Notes: generated by a model not told the origin, from the letters alone. A DNA stretch of 64,000 nt from Holacanthus passer (GCA_025331565.1 JAFREQ010000030.1:5580001-5644000); one strand, 5' to 3'; shown: positions 26,801-41,800, counted from the stretch's first letter. Numbers and translations are program-made.

Positions 26801-29800
26801 TTAGTAAGACGTCATGGAGGACTCGACTTGTGTCTGGATTAAATTGGATGGGTTGCCTTTCAATCCCTACTAATAATGCATCTGCTAGATGAAAATGAAT
26901 CATGAGGGAGTGCGTTTAGGAATGAGATTGGTCATTGATTTAAAGTCGTGATTGGAGAGTGTGTTTTAGTAGTGTGTGGGGTTTTTAATGTTTGTGTGCA
27001 AATACACATGTGTGCTGTAGAGAAAGAAAAGTGATTTGAAAGCCTGAGAAAGATGAACTGCTGAAGAATAATGTTAATCCATCATGGCCTGTGTGTGTCT
27101 TCGAGTGTCCAGCTCATCTATTAGTGATCTGATATTGACTTCTTACCATTCATTTCCTCTGTTAGCTCTTTATGTCTTTATGTGCGTGACTTTGTGTGTT
27201 GTAGCCTTTATAAAGTTTTTTTCAACCTCAAAACTTGATACAAATTACTGGATATTGATCAACTGTCAGTACTAATACTCCTCATTACATTTGGAATTTG
27301 ATGACATTGAATCTGAGTCCCGAATATTGTTATTTAATGCCAAATCCACTGGTTCTGATTTCAGTATCGGTGTTGACTGAGAAGACAGAAACACTACAGA
27401 CTTGAGTGGTTGCCTAACTAATGCTAAACTGAAAATAGGATGAGCAGCAAAAGGTATAAACTGTTGAAATTAAACATTGAAAAAAACTACTCAAAAAAGA
27501 GCTCATCACTCTGTTGGCCTTGATGAACTACAAAGACACAGTCCACTCATGATCACAGTGAGTGGTGCCTCTTTTATCTCACAAATGACCTTTGGCTGAG
27601 CACACACCATCTTGCACTTAGCACTTTAACCAGACAACATTAATTATATACAGTTGACATAATTTGTGATGCTTGTCATTTAAACTGGTCAAAGCAATCG
27701 TCAATACTGGCCAAAAATTTGATACAATCAACCTGAAAGTTTTGTGCATTGCCAATAAAAAAGCCTAATAAAAATAAAAGAGCCTGTTTTAATACAGCCA
27801 ATTCAATTTATTTAATGCCTAATGGTGGTAATTATTTATTTATTTTCCAAAAAATGGCAACATAAAAAAAATATCATAAATGTGTTGTGCAAATTAGAAA
27901 AAATAATAAGAAAATAAAGAGTGAAACTTGAACAATGTGACAAACAGTACTTGAGGTCAGAAGTAGTTGTAGTAGATAAAACATGTGTTTAATGCCTGGC
28001 TTTCCTTACCACATTACAGTCATCTTAGCTGCTGTTAACGTTTTTAAATTGATGACATTAAACATTTAAATTGAGTTCCACAGTTTCTGCTGGTAGCTAT
28101 GTGTCCTCATTTAAAATTCATATGCACTGTGGTGTGCCCCAAGGTTTTGTCCCGGGTCCAGTTCAGTTTACATTGTATATGCTACCCCTTGAGCAGGTAA
28201 TATGTCACTGTAAAGATATGTCCTATCACTGCTATGCAGATGATAGTGAATTATACATCTATTCAAAATGTAGAAAAAATATTTCACTGCCTAAACTCTA
28301 AAAATATTTGGATGGCAGATAATTTCCTAGCTGACAAAATAGATCTTATCTTAGGTCTTATTTCTGTCCCAGCCAGCTTTGTCCCTAAGGTAATGGGATA
28401 GTCGAGGTTATCTATCCTCCTCTGTTAAACCTTCCTTGTGAAATCTAGATGTCATGATGAACCAGGCATGTTACGTGTTTGATTCGTTGCTGTTTTTTCC
28501 AGCTGACAAACATCGCAAAACTTAAGCCCATTGTATCTCCAGCTGAGATGGAGATAGTTATTCACACTTCTATTTGGTTCCACCTTGTCTATGTACTTTC
28601 TTCTTCAGCCTTCTTGCTTTGTACTTACTTATTTAGGTACTGTTCCTCTGCAATTATACTAAGATATTTTGCATTGTATTTACTTACTTATTTATTCATG
28701 CTCTATAGTTGTATTTTGTATTTTTTGCTGCTGTAATTTATAGAGTACTCTGGCACAAGAATTTCCTTCAGTATTAATAAAGTTCTTATCTTATTTAATC
28801 TTATCTTAAAACACCTCTGAATTGCATATGAGTGGGCCGAAATGCTGCTGCAAAGCTTTTGAAGTCATCAAAAAAGTCTCATGAGATACTGATCTTGATT
28901 TGTCTTCACTGGCTCCCCATCAAATTCAGAATTCAATACAAAGTTCTTGTGATGACATGTAGAGCTCTGCAGGGGTCAGGCACCTGTTTACATTAGAGAT
29001 TTACTGCAGCTGTATGTTAGCAGCAGGTCTCTAAGACCCTTTGATCAGGGTTTGTTGGTTGTTCCAGGCTTAAAGCTAAAGGAGACTTTTGAGGCTGTGG
29101 GTGGTGGAAATCTTTGAAACCTAGAACTCTCTCCCTTTGGACCTGAGATCTGTGGACACTGTAGACACCTCTAAAAAGCAAGAACTATCTGTCTAGACTT
29201 GCCTTTGTGTAATGTTTAATTATTTTTCATTTATTTCTTACTCTTCTTAAGCTGATATGTTCTGCTCTTGAAAGCTGCCTTATGAGTAAACTGACTTGCT
29301 TCATCCCCTTCTCCACTACCTCCTTCAGTTTTTCTCCTTCCTCTTTCCTCACTTATTTCCTTTCTCTACCCATCTTGTACCCATCTTTTTCTCTCCATTG
29401 TCCAGGAGTTATGAAGCATCCCTCCCCCTCTCTTCTCCTCCCCTCCCATTCTCCCACCTCCATCTTTGTCCTCCCAGTCATCAGTCCGTTCTACTCTGTC
29501 TGCTGCAAGCAGGAGACAGACGACAGACTCACTCAACCTTAATGGATAAGCTGCTCCATTCCCCTCACTATTAGGATCAATAGCACTCACTGGAGACCGC
29601 ACAGCACAACACGAGCAGTGAACAGTACCGGCATCCATGGGGTTAAACACTGTCAGATTGGTGAGGAGTGGTCAGCTGAACGTGTGGCTTGTGGGAGGTC
29701 TTGTGTGTGTACATGTATGTGCTCTCATCTGTGAGTATTTATCGATCTGAAATGGAGCAGTCCTATGCTTCACGCAATTCGGTTTCACAATTTTTGGGTT

Positions 29801-32800
29801 CATACCCAAAGAGATACATCGGCAGGAGAATAGTTGAGTGTTTTTTCAGGTCTTGCTTGTTATTTGCAGTTTATTGTTGTCAGGTGATTTCAGACCACCT
29901 CCTGTCTGTCTGTGTTCTACAGTCTCGGCTCTATTATTTTCCCTTGCCACCATCTTACGTGGACTCATTCACTCACCCACCCACCCACCCAATGCGGTGT
30001 CTGACTCACTTGTGCTTGCTTCCTCACACACTTACTCACAGGGTGTTGTCAAGGTGGGGTTCAGCTTGCTATAGTAATAGCTTTGGGAGGGCCAGACTGT
30101 ACATGAGTGTGATGAGTAGAGCAAGCCAGGACAGCTGTAGCAACCAGGGTGATGAAATGTGCCCACTGCATCACTTCCTGGACAAGGAGATGAAGAGGAT
30201 GGGGGATCCCAGGGGAGGTGTAGAGGTCAGGAACGGGGGAGTGCAAGACCAATGGTGCACTGGTCATCCCCTGATATCTCTGATAAGCTACAGAAGATTT
30301 AAAAATGGATATATGAGGGAGAGGATGCAACATATTGGCATTTAGGTTAAAGCAAGGTGCACAATCTGACCTCAGCACCACTTTTATGACCGGATCGAAC
30401 TGCGACGTCTTATTTCTTATACCACTTCCATAAAATCTTATTAAAGGAGTCATGCTTTGACAATAGCCAGCGTCTATCCTACTCTGATATGTAAGATTGA
30501 ATTTTCTGACTATGATTTTATTAGAAAAAGGAGCCATGTGCCTCGCAGTGCAGCACAGGAATCAATCCCATCAATCAAAGCTCAGCAAGCACACAGACCC
30601 TGAGCAGATCCCACATCAGCCACAGTTTCCTCTCTCTTCTGCCTGTGATTGAGAGATACTGACCCCTGTCTGTAGATTAAAGCACTGCAGCTCAGTGAGA
30701 AGCCAGTCTCCAAGCTGATGTCACTCTTGTGCAATCAGTGGCTCCTTTTTGAAGCTGAGCGCCCTTGATGTTTAATGTATTTTGAACGGACCTTCAGCTG
30801 GAACTCTGGTCTTTTTGTTTGCTTTTTGATGCATTGAAATGTCCTGCAGAATAAAAACTACCAAAACATGGATATTTCTCTCCTGTGGTGCAAAAGCCTG
30901 AAATCAAAGGATGAACTTTTTCATAACAGTTTTATGACATTTTAATGAGTCAAAACACATACTTTGTGTGAACACATTTACACAGTTGTAGAAATTTTAG
31001 CCACTTCATACACATGTCAGCTGCCCAGTGTAAGTCTCCCACAGAGCAGCTTTCTTTTATACCCTCTAAGTATGTGGCTCCCACCCTCTTGGTTTGGGCC
31101 TGCACAAAGAATGGAAGGAGTAACTAGATGATTACCAGGGTAGAATATAAGAAAAATAAGAAAAGTGTTTGCATTGCTGTCCTTCCACCGCAGCTCAGTA
31201 AAGAGCCTAGGAAATGTCATCTAAAATCAGTATCAGATCTGATCCTGCAATGTCTGGCACACCTGTCTCTCTGAGCACAGACGTACCTTGTCTCACTTAC
31301 TGCACTGAGTGCTTCCAGTGAGGCTGCAATACTCTGCTCTATGCGACAATATTTATATTTAGCATAGTTTTGTCCTGTATCTTGTTGACTGAGGCCAAAG
31401 GGTGACATGCCATCTTTTTGTGTACCAGCTCTTTCTCATCTGCACCTGCCTCCAGCTACATTCTGCAACATTTGAGTTGTTTCGTCTATCCAAATGAGTG
31501 GACCAGCATGGTTAAGTATATAGCTTAAAACTGTTTGGTGGAACAAAGCTGACTTGAATAATGAAATGAACCCACACAACAAGCTGGAAGAAAAAGGAAT
31601 GAATTAGTCAAACATATTGATGTGACTTAAATTAGGTTGGTTACGGAGAACGAGGTCTGTGGAATTTGTCCCCATCACTTTTATTGGAGTTACATTCTTT
31701 CACAGCAGCTATGGACAGGAGGGATAATTACAGAAACCAATAACCCTTTCATATGTACATATGGGTATGTGAGTGTTGTTTGAAATGAATCTATTCTTTA
31801 AGCAGGAGACTTTGGAAACCCCTGCTCTAAGTAATACACAGCATCTTATCAAACTACTCACAGCCAAGTAGAAAATCACAGCTTTCCACCAAACTGTTAT
31901 CTCTAATTCTACTCTCCTCTGACTATCCACATGGTGGCGTACTTCAAAGTGCAAACAGCTACATATGGAGTTCTCTGTACCCCCAACGGCTGTATCCAGG
32001 CAGCCACTCGTCCAATGTCTTGTCCACTCACAGACCTGCCCAGAGCCTCTATTCCTCTATAAATGTATCCACTGTCTGGATAGCTTCTCGAGCATTTCCC
32101 TTTTTCTGTCTTTCTTTCTGTATTTATGTCCATTTTGGCCCCTCGCTCTTCCTGTGTGAGATCTATTTCCACTGGATGGAATTTCTCGCCTCTCCAAAGC
32201 TTCCTAGGCCCCCCTCCCCCTGTCCCCGTCCCTTTTCCCCTTACTGTATGTGAGACATGATTTTTTTTCATCTCTTACTTAGCATTTTTCCTCCATCTTG
32301 CATTTTTATCGAGTCAATTTGCATGGGATGTGGGCTGTGATTTGTTTTATCTGTCTGGGCGCCTGGTATGGCAATCATATAACTATCAGCCTAAATGGCA
32401 TTATCTGTCCTCTGCAGACCATAACGTTGACAAATATCTCTATTAATATGCGCATAGTGCATTTCAGTCATGATGAAAATATTGGCCACTGCCCCCCATA
32501 GGCTGCCATAGTGTGAGACATGGGTGGTGTTATCATCATTCATCATGCCCCCTCACAACCCTCTCCAGGAATAACAATAGGGATCGACCTTGGCTTGTGC
32601 CTCGAGGAGAGAGATGCTGCAAGATTATCAGATTATTACCAGGATAAGTCATGAACTCGTGTGATTGGTCAGCTTTTGGGCTCTCGACAGGGGATTGCCT
32701 AAGCAGCAGGGTTGACGGGGTGAAGACAGATTTGGTGTTTTTGGGCTAATTAGGAATAAGTGGGTGATAATGTGTTGGTGTTACTGACTGAGGGTGGAGT

Positions 32801-35800
32801 ATTGAGGCATAAGTGTTTCCAGTTCTCTGGCCAATATTGACGGGAAGCTTTTATTTAAAAGGAGACTGAATAACTTATTTTGAAAGAGGAAAGAACATTT
32901 TTCCTCTGACAAATGAAAAGTTGAGTTCAACACAAAAATCCACCCTTTCTTGATTAGATACACTTTGGGGTTTAGCTGCTACAGCCTGTTTCGGCCAGTA
33001 GCTTATGATGGCTAATGTTAGCAAACTTTAGACAGACATTGCTGGTTGATGTAGCTACTTGTGCTACTGTATGCTACCTTCTAGCATTTACTAATATCCT
33101 GGGATTCCTGCTTATAGCCACTATTTAGCAAAAGATACATAGTCTCACTTTAACCTTTAAAAACCACCACCAATTTTCAGCCTTATCTCTATGCTGTATT
33201 GTAGGCTGACATGCTTGTATCAAGTAACATCTTGTAGAGCAATAGGTTAGCATGGTTTGATATCTAGATGTAGGCTTAAGTGGTAAAGTATTTATTCAGT
33301 GAAAACAAAAATTGCTTACAGCATATTTGGACCTTCAAAGCTGTAATGGAAATTGGAGGGGGATGAGTGCAAGGTTTTATTTAAATTTAAAAAAAAAAAC
33401 CTGCCAAAGTACTTTATCAGCACCCATCTTTGTTTCGAATAATACTGTAATCCAAAAGTAATGTCAACAAGACAACTTCTATTCTTAAGAAGTCTTTGTT
33501 TACTCTAAATGATAAAATAATTACAACAAACAAAATCATTTGGATAGGAACTCAAATTATATCTCAAATTATGTTAACACATCCACATAGCCCCTTTCAT
33601 CATCTGCTTATGCCTGTGAGGGTCCGTGCAGATTGTTCACATGCGGCCCAACATTTATGACCGATCGTCTGTAGGCATGTGTAACAAGCACTGTCTGCAT
33701 GTGTGAACAGGTCCAATGTAGACAAAAAGTTTTAAGCTTATGTGTATTTATTTGCTTAAAAATTCCTCAGCTGCCAATTCTTTTGTCTATCTGCAACCTG
33801 TATGTGTCTGTGTGTACAATCAGTGTGTCCCCACTTGTGTTGAGGTTAATTGATTGGTTGAACCCCATCTGGACTGTTAATACCCACTGTGGGCTTCAGC
33901 CTTGTCATAGCCATGAAAGCTAAAGGACAGGGGATAGCTGAGGGTAATTTGGGGCGCTCGAGGGGCTTAGATTAGGTGGGCCTGTGGGTTAGGAAGGTTA
34001 GGGCTGAGGTCCGGATTTTGCGACACTTAGGGATGAACTGGGATGTGGAGTCAGGGATGAGGCAAGGGAGAGAGAGAGGCTAGGATAATCTTGGGAAGTG
34101 ATTATTTACTGGTTTTGCAGGCTAGTCTAGCAGGGGGCCATTGAGAGTCATTAACTTGCTGCCATTATGCTAATACTTGTAAACACATTGATTAGCCCTT
34201 TATCTGCCAACCCACTCATATACTCTTAATGAGTAAATCCATTGCCTTCATGGACCAGTTGTTACGGTTTTTTATGACAATTTTACTACTGAATGTTTAC
34301 ATAAAGAATGTAGTCAGAGGTTATAATCGCCCACAAAAAAACAAAAAACAACAAAAACTAATAGTAACAATACTACTAGACTTGAAAGGAAGCCTAACAG
34401 GATTCAAGCACCCAATCCCAACACAAACCGCACTAATCCTGAGAGATTGGGAAGAATAAATTTAATTATTCTGATCATAATATTATGCTGTTAAATATTT
34501 AGAAAATGACTGAGTTTTGTTTTTAGAGTTTTCTTTTCCTATACATTTCCAAGCAGGTGTAAGCAATTAGAAAATAGCATGCAAGAGACATGGAGTCACA
34601 CAGTATGTGTAAAAACAAATGGCAAAGCACTTGTTTTCCTGTCTGTGGATAGAAACATCATATTTACTATTTAATCAGAGCTACCATTTAAAAAAAAAAG
34701 ATGATTAGTACAGCTAACAACAACATTTTTTCACCATTAAAAGCAAAAATAATCCTAGTTCAGCAGCATTCAGACAGCATGAAAAACTACTTACTCTGTT
34801 TACTCATTTTCATATGTGTAATTGTGTGAATTTGAGGAACTGGCATTCATGAGCAAAACAGTTTGTAGTATCTTGACTAACACTTCTGTAGTCAGCTGAC
34901 CACTGAGCTGACCTGCCTAACCCTTACACCACATGGCCTGCCTCACAATCCTCACTCACATCTGTTTTGGCTTGACAATCAATGTTTAGAGCTCCAAGCT
35001 CTGGAACTGATAAGACGTGCATGAAAGTGCTCCTGCTTCATGGAGCTGCAGTCAGTGAATACACTGTGACGAAATGTCAGTATGTGATGGAAAGTGTGAC
35101 CAAATATGTGTGTGTGTGTGTGTGTGCTCTTATGGATGAAACTGGTCCATCTGCTGATGTTTTTGTTCAAGATATTCATACCTTTCTTTATGTTGGACAG
35201 ACTTACACACACACTAACAGATAGATGCCATTTGGTCATTTACTGCATACAATATAACATCCATTTATAATTGCATGTTTGTATTCTATATTAGAAAAAC
35301 TGTTTACCAGGCCTGAAAATGTTTTGGAATTAATATGTTTTGGAACGGTTTTGAATTATGGAAATTAAAATACATTGTTTAGCTAATGTTTAAAACATGT
35401 TCAAAAGACTGTGAGTGTTAAGTGTTAAGTGTCCATAGCTTTAATGAGGTTGTGGAATTTGTTGTCCTCTCCATAGACAATGGCTTTGTTCACTTATTCC
35501 CTGTATGATAACTCGTCCCCAACCTTGACAAGTCCTGTCATCCGCATATTTAATTATGATATTGTTGTCCTAGGTGAAAACACAGTCATAATTGTGCAGG
35601 ACCAGGAGTTTGGAACCCCACAGGACTGCTGAGGCACCTTGAGTGCAGTCTCCTCTTGGTACAGGGTTTTTTGAAGGGATGTCTCTGTTCAGTCTATCAG
35701 ATCCTGCATAGAAACTGTTGAGGTTGTCTGGTAGGATTGCATCTCTGGTCTCCTTCGGGTTGGGTTTCTCCTGCACGTGGTGACATATAGGATTCCCTGC

Positions 35801-38800
35801 CGCATACTACATGTGTTGTTGTCCAGGTAGCAGCTCTCAAATTTTTGGGAGTATGCCCTTTTTGTGGCTCTGATAGAGTTTTCTGGCTCATCTGGGGCCC
35901 ATCTATGCTCCACAATGTACCCTGAAGGCTGTACCCTGTTACCTGATTGCCATACATTCAGTATCCACACTGAACCAGGTCTTTTGATTGGAAAAAAACA
36001 CAAATTGTTCAAGATTGGACACAGATGGAAGTGTATCAGTTAATACAGCTACTAAGAGTATCTGTATAGTTTGTTGCTTCCTTAAAAATGTTCTTATCTG
36101 TAGCCTCTAGGCAACCTTACAAGTCTGCCAGTGCAGTGTCAGTCCATATCTTAACAGTTCTAACTGTGACAGGATTAGATTTCAGCCTTGAGGTGTACGT
36201 GGGCTGTTACATGATTGTCAGGTTGTCAGACTTATTAAGTGGGGTTTGGCCAGCAGTGTATATGTCCCAAAAGAGGTGGAACACATTGGCCGAAATACAA
36301 TCTCACAAACCATCGACTATTGTCTGATGACAGTTTAGTTTTTAATATGTGTCAATTCATTCAAATGCAGATAAAGTGACTTGTCAGCAATGCTAAAGGA
36401 CAAAAGCATCAAGACAATCAAAAGACCGCTCAACAGACTGAATTTCTACCAGCACGGCAAGCATCAGTATAGCTGTGTGACAACTTCTACCAGCGCTCAA
36501 CCAATCCATTGCCTGTGGATTTGGGACAGGGGGCAGGTGAAAACCTGCTATATAGACATGGAGCAAGAGTCTCATTATTGCACCCTGTGATCACTATAGA
36601 GGTCCAACTGTTTTAAACTGCTTAAATATGGTCATCAAAATGGGATAAAATATTATGGACAAGTTTTGAAAATGTGTGGGAACCCTGGCATCAACATCTG
36701 TGCATTAAATAATCTGTCCACAAGTAGTTTCTGAAACACAGGAAAACACGTATGAATGTTAGTCACAACACTGCAGATTGTGGGGCTCCTAATAGTTCAA
36801 CCTCATTTAAGGTACTGAGGGACCATGAAAAGTTTTTCACTTCCAACAAATCAGCTCAAGACAGTGAAATCCTGTATGTTATTCATACTTGTACTTTAAA
36901 ATTTGTACTTTAAAACTGTAAAGTCCTGATAACTCCTCCGCTAAAACAAATAGTCACCAGGACCAGTGGAGCATTTCTCTATTGGCCTTGAGATTCCACC
37001 CAGCCACATAAACCACCTTTTTCTGCACCATTGCAGTACATATTCTTCACGTCGCCTTTCACCCCTCGCTTCCTCCTCTCCATACCTCTAGGAGATGTAT
37101 GGAAAGAGCTGGCAGCCGGCGCTGGTTGCTTTGCCCTCAAGGGAAGACTTTGATTTCAGCCTCAGGGACTCGGGTCACTGGATAGAGACCCTGTGTTTCT
37201 TCTCTCCCTCCTCGTCCTACCACCCTCACTCTAAGTTTTTCCCTCCCCTGCCCCTCCTTTGTGTCATAATGTTTTGCAGATGCCTTCAAAACCATACCTC
37301 AAAAATAAAGCCAAAAATAGCCGGCTGCACTCCCACTGTTATGTCGTCATGTGATGTTAAATGTTAGCTGCTTAGCGAACAAGCAAAACATCTGTCTCTC
37401 TTTTTTACTTGCTCAAAGCTATGTTCATTTTGGTGCTAATTAGCTGCTATTGTAATTAGCTGCTAGTTGCTAGCATGGTTAATGTGCCTGTGTGTTGACT
37501 AATATTTACCTCCTGAGCTGTTTAAGTGGGCTAATGCGTGGATGTCATGCAGGCATGTTGTTCTAAAGCCCCTTGTGAAGGTTTAATGCTACCAACCACC
37601 CACATGCGATACAAGCCAACGTCTACTTTGACCTACTCTCCATGACAGCAGTAAAGGCTATTGATCAGCTGTATATTCTTGACTGCATCTGACCATTTAT
37701 CAAGAACAATAAACCTGAGAGAATCAAATGCAGCACAGCTTCGGTTATCCCTTCATTTGAGTGATTTGTGTAGACATCTACAGTTGGACCAGAAACTACT
37801 TACGCCCCTGCCTTTCTCTTGATTGAGACTTGTTTATAGAGCTTCGAGGTTGTGTTTGCCTTTCAAACCATGCACAGCATGAATAGCTTAACAGGCTCCC
37901 TGGGAGTTTGCTACAGCAAAGTACTTTTCATGCTGCTGCTGTTTTCCAGCAAACAAAACTCATTCATTGGCCCCTGTCCTCACCTCCTTCATAAATTACA
38001 ACCAGCCACTTCCAGGTTCCACACTTGCATCTATTGTACTATCATTCTCATAGATCATTTACCATTAGCTTGTTCAATTAACCCAGCAGGCATCCAGCAT
38101 GTATATAAAACCTGCCTTTTTAGTTTGGCTGATAGAGGGGAAGAGTCCTTTTACTCAGTGGGTCACTTGTTCTTTGGTTGTCATGTAAACAGTTCATACC
38201 ATACATTTCTATACAACTGAAAAATAAAATGATAAGATATTTCATTAGAGTTTGTCCTTCTGTCCATTTATTGTTGTTCATGAACCAGGCAGGCATCCGG
38301 GTTTATAAAGGGGCAAATAGTGCTAGCTGCTGCTGAGTCTGCTAGATAATGTAAAGGCTGATGCAGAGGGCAGATGACCTAAATCAATGCTGCCCTGGTC
38401 CTGCAATGGTGGACTAGAAGAAAAACACGGATGAAAGCTGCAGGTTCAATGCACAGTCGTATTTTATGCTGGGAATTGAAATTAATTACAAAGAATAGAG
38501 AAAATGAAGTTTTCCTGTTAATGTCAGCTTCTATGAGGGAGGAACCAATTGTTTTGTGTTCCAATATTAGACCTCAAATTTCTGACAGAAGACATGAAAG
38601 CAAAACTTGCTTTACAATGAAATTAAAGGTAGTAGCTAATTTTAGACCTTAGCTTACCAAATTTTGACAATGTGTTTGAGCTTGCAAAAGACTGAGAGCG
38701 GGTAAGAGAAGAGTGCTGGACAAATGGAAATGTGAACACAGCAGTTAGCATTCCCTGGAAATGTAAAACATTCCGTTGTGCCCGAACAGAGGATATCAGC

Positions 38801-41800
38801 ATCTTTAATGCCACTGCCTAGAGCGAAAAGGGCAAACATCCTGGCAAATATCCTGCCAGCTCTGAGGCTCCGTCTGTCCACAGCATACTTTCCACTGAGA
38901 CACATCCAGACACTCCGCAGTACAACTCATTGAAAGTCGTTGGCCATTGACTTGAATGTTATCCATTCCCCCTGCATTTGAGGTTGTGTGTCCAGCATGG
39001 CTCAAGATGGATGGGATGAGGCGAGGGGTCAAGTCCTGCTCTCTCTGTGTCCCACTTTGGTGACAATGAAGCATATTCTGGTTGCTTGCATAGTGATCTT
39101 GTTGGAGAGGTCGGTATAAAGGCTTTATTCATCTGCTGTGGCCAGTCGCAGAGACAGATACATCGGATCACTGGGGAATGGATGAAGGGATAGAGAAAAA
39201 GAGAGCTAGGACAAGCATAGTGATGCAAAAGAAACCAGAGCTTTTCTATCTGACATGAGGCATGGCTTTTGCTCATGTGTGTGTTCTGTCTAATCTCTCT
39301 TCTTGTAAAGCACTTGTGTATCTGTGTGTATTCGTGTGCACAGGCGGCGTACATGTCGACGTGTCTCTTTATTAGCTTGAGTGCGGTCAGAGCAAGAGCC
39401 AAGAGGAGGTTTTCATTAACCTCATGCAGTGAGAGGGCACTACCTTGACTGCCGGCTACGCTGCCCTGAGCAGTTTCTGCTCTCCTGGCACTGCAGTATA
39501 ATCTTTCAGAGGTGACAAGATGAGAGGTCCCTCATTAATGAAATGAGCTGTTTCACAAGGGCCAGCAAGGTCAACTGTCCCAATCGAGGACGTTCTTGCA
39601 GCTGGGTAGTTGATCCTAAATCTTCGGGGGAACATCCAGGATCAATTACACACACCGCCTGTATGCGGACACACATTCACCGACTTGACATCCAGAACAA
39701 AACGCCTGCATCCACCTTCTTACCTCACACACATCCCTCTGTTATCCCGAGATGTACCAACAGCCATCCACTGCAATCTCGTACTCCTCTTCAAATGAGT
39801 GTTGTTGTCAATCATCCCCAAACCACTTCACCCTCTGGACTCTATATCCCTTGTTGCTATCTGGGAGTTGATTTTAGTACCTATGTGCTGGTTATATTTA
39901 AACAAAAGCATGTATTTCACACAGCAGAGAAGGTTCTAGTGGCATTCAGCTCTTCACTACAGCATCGCACTTTAGTTGTATTGCTCTGCCTGTATCTGTC
40001 TTTCGGCTGTACAACAGCAGGATGACGTGGCTAAATTTTGAGGTTAGATGACGGTTTTGATTAACCCTTGGGAAAACTGAAAGGACGCATTGATTCTGAG
40101 TGGCACAAGAGGAAAGACAGGTCTGTGTTTCTATAAATAACACATTAGATCTTCACCTGATCCACCCCTTCGTCTTATCTTTTTTAACCCAGTTGCAATG
40201 CTCACTGAGTCACTATTGGCAGTGGCAGAAGCACACATGCTCAGCCCTGCAAACCTCACACACAAGCACACTCACAACCCTGTGTCAACCCCCCCATTTA
40301 TAGCTTAGCCTTGTGGCATAATCCCATTAGAATCCATTAAGCAAGGCATCTTAAACTGATCCTCCGTCTTTCAAATGTGGGGAGAGGTCCCTTTCTTCTC
40401 TGACAGGACGAAGAAGGGAGGGAGGGAGGAAGAGAAGGAGTATAGGAAGAGGATGGTGGTGCCGCTTTGGAGTCACATGACTAATTTGTGTCTGTTGCGG
40501 AGAGTACAGGCAGCTGGCCAAAGTCAACCCTCCCTCTCTCTCCATCCTTCACTCTCTGTCTCTCTCCCTCAAACACATGCATTTGTTAGTGTGCTAAAGC
40601 CGATTGCACGCATGTGTTTTTGCGTGAGTGCAGTTGCCAGTTTTTGCCGTTTAGGAGTGTCAGAATCCATATGCGGTGACTGCATGCTTTGTTGTGGACC
40701 AACCCGCGTCTGCTGTCACTAACCATGTCCCTCTTGTGTTGCTTCTCCTTCAGGGACTATGGCTCCAAGCGCAAATCGGGTAAGTCACCTGTTTTTCTTA
40801 TATCCTTCCCTAAAGCTTACTTGAACCTCCTTTCTCTTTCAACTTGTTGCTCTTAATAGAACCACTCCAGATCCTAGGGAGGATGTTATGCTGCATGGCA
40901 CATGACTCTTAAACTCTCTCTGTGACTTGTCTATTATCCATGTGATGTCAGTGTGTGGTTTGTTTACTTGTCCCGCTGCAGGACGCTGTCTTACTTATGA
41001 CTGTGTTTTGGGGTGGGTTCAAGAAGCTATCAAGCCCTCTCTTTCTAGCTGTAGATTTGCCATTTATTTGAGGGTGGGGTTTGAGAATTGCCTGATGGCT
41101 CGTTTGGATGTCAAAATAGAGTCATTATCATATGTCCTGGAGAGAGAAAATGTTATTCTCTGATGTGGCAGCTGGGACGTTTGAAGGATTGTTTGTGCTG
41201 AACCATCGATGAATTTCTGGAGCTTTTTTTTACATTTCGTTTTCTTAGTTAGTAATCTTCAGTAAGAAAAAAGAATGATTTTTCTGACCAGAGATGCCTT
41301 TGAAGGTACAGTATTTCATTGTAAGGGGCTTTGGCTTTATTCTGATCTATGTGGTCTAATTTCCTGGGATTTAAAGGTGAACAAAAGCAGTAATACTCCC
41401 ATTAGATGCCACGCATGTGCACAGTAAAATATAAAGTAAAAATCATCCTACCATAGACAGGTATTGGACCTATTCCACTGTATCTAACTATGTTAATTCC
41501 ATGGCACAGGCCAAGGAACCACAAAACAACTGGAGACTATTCATCCATTCCTTGGTGTCAAGGATTTTTAGCCTCATTATCCATATTAGCAAATGTATGG
41601 TTCTTAGAGGGTATTAGCAACAGTATAGCTGCTTAACAAAAGTATTGGCACATGTGAGTCGCTATGCATCTGGGACCCTGTGTGTTTAAGGCTAGGGGAA
41701 ATTTAGGGAAATATCAGTTATATCTCTTATGAATTATTTGAGCAAAAATGCAGGAAATAGCTTGAGGTTAATGGAGTGTGATTCTCTTGCTACAGATGCT

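Larger units (their letters stand above)
23059..40753 (+). other. sh3pxd2a: 17.7-kb intron between the PX domain and the linker
   Basis: The largest intron here. It contains LINE relics (26290-26395, 28060-29302, 35400-36012), an AT palindrome with a short repeat (26630-26760) and pyrimidine tracts. Long parts (23100-26290, 29500-35400, 36020-40700) show no coding exon. A few stretches, such as 32300-32760 and 33930-34210, are less AT-rich than their surroundings and could be conserved non-coding DNA, but only an alignment could show that. Confidence 0.8.

Noticed and set aside
29689..30345. 218-codon plus-strand open frame
   Set aside because: The longest frame in the window, but the product has no recognisable domain, spans simple CACCC repeats and lies in an intron with ordinary composition; most likely chance.
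30061..30537. 158-codon minus-strand open frame
   Set aside because: Overlaps the 218-codon chance frame on the other strand and has no recognisable motif.
34229..34459. 76-codon frame, considered as a nuclear mitochondrial or transposon fragment
   Set aside because: No convincing match to a mitochondrial or transposon protein; AT-rich intron DNA.
37083..37200. Possible extra exon after a good pyrimidine tract (CCATACCTCTAG then GAGATGTATGG)
   Set aside because: No suitable donor in a frame matching the neighbouring phases, and the peptide has no counterpart in the PX-SH3 linker.
39543..40025. 160-codon plus-strand open frame
   Set aside because: No domain, signal peptide or known similarity; intronic and flanked by no splice sites that would join the host frame.
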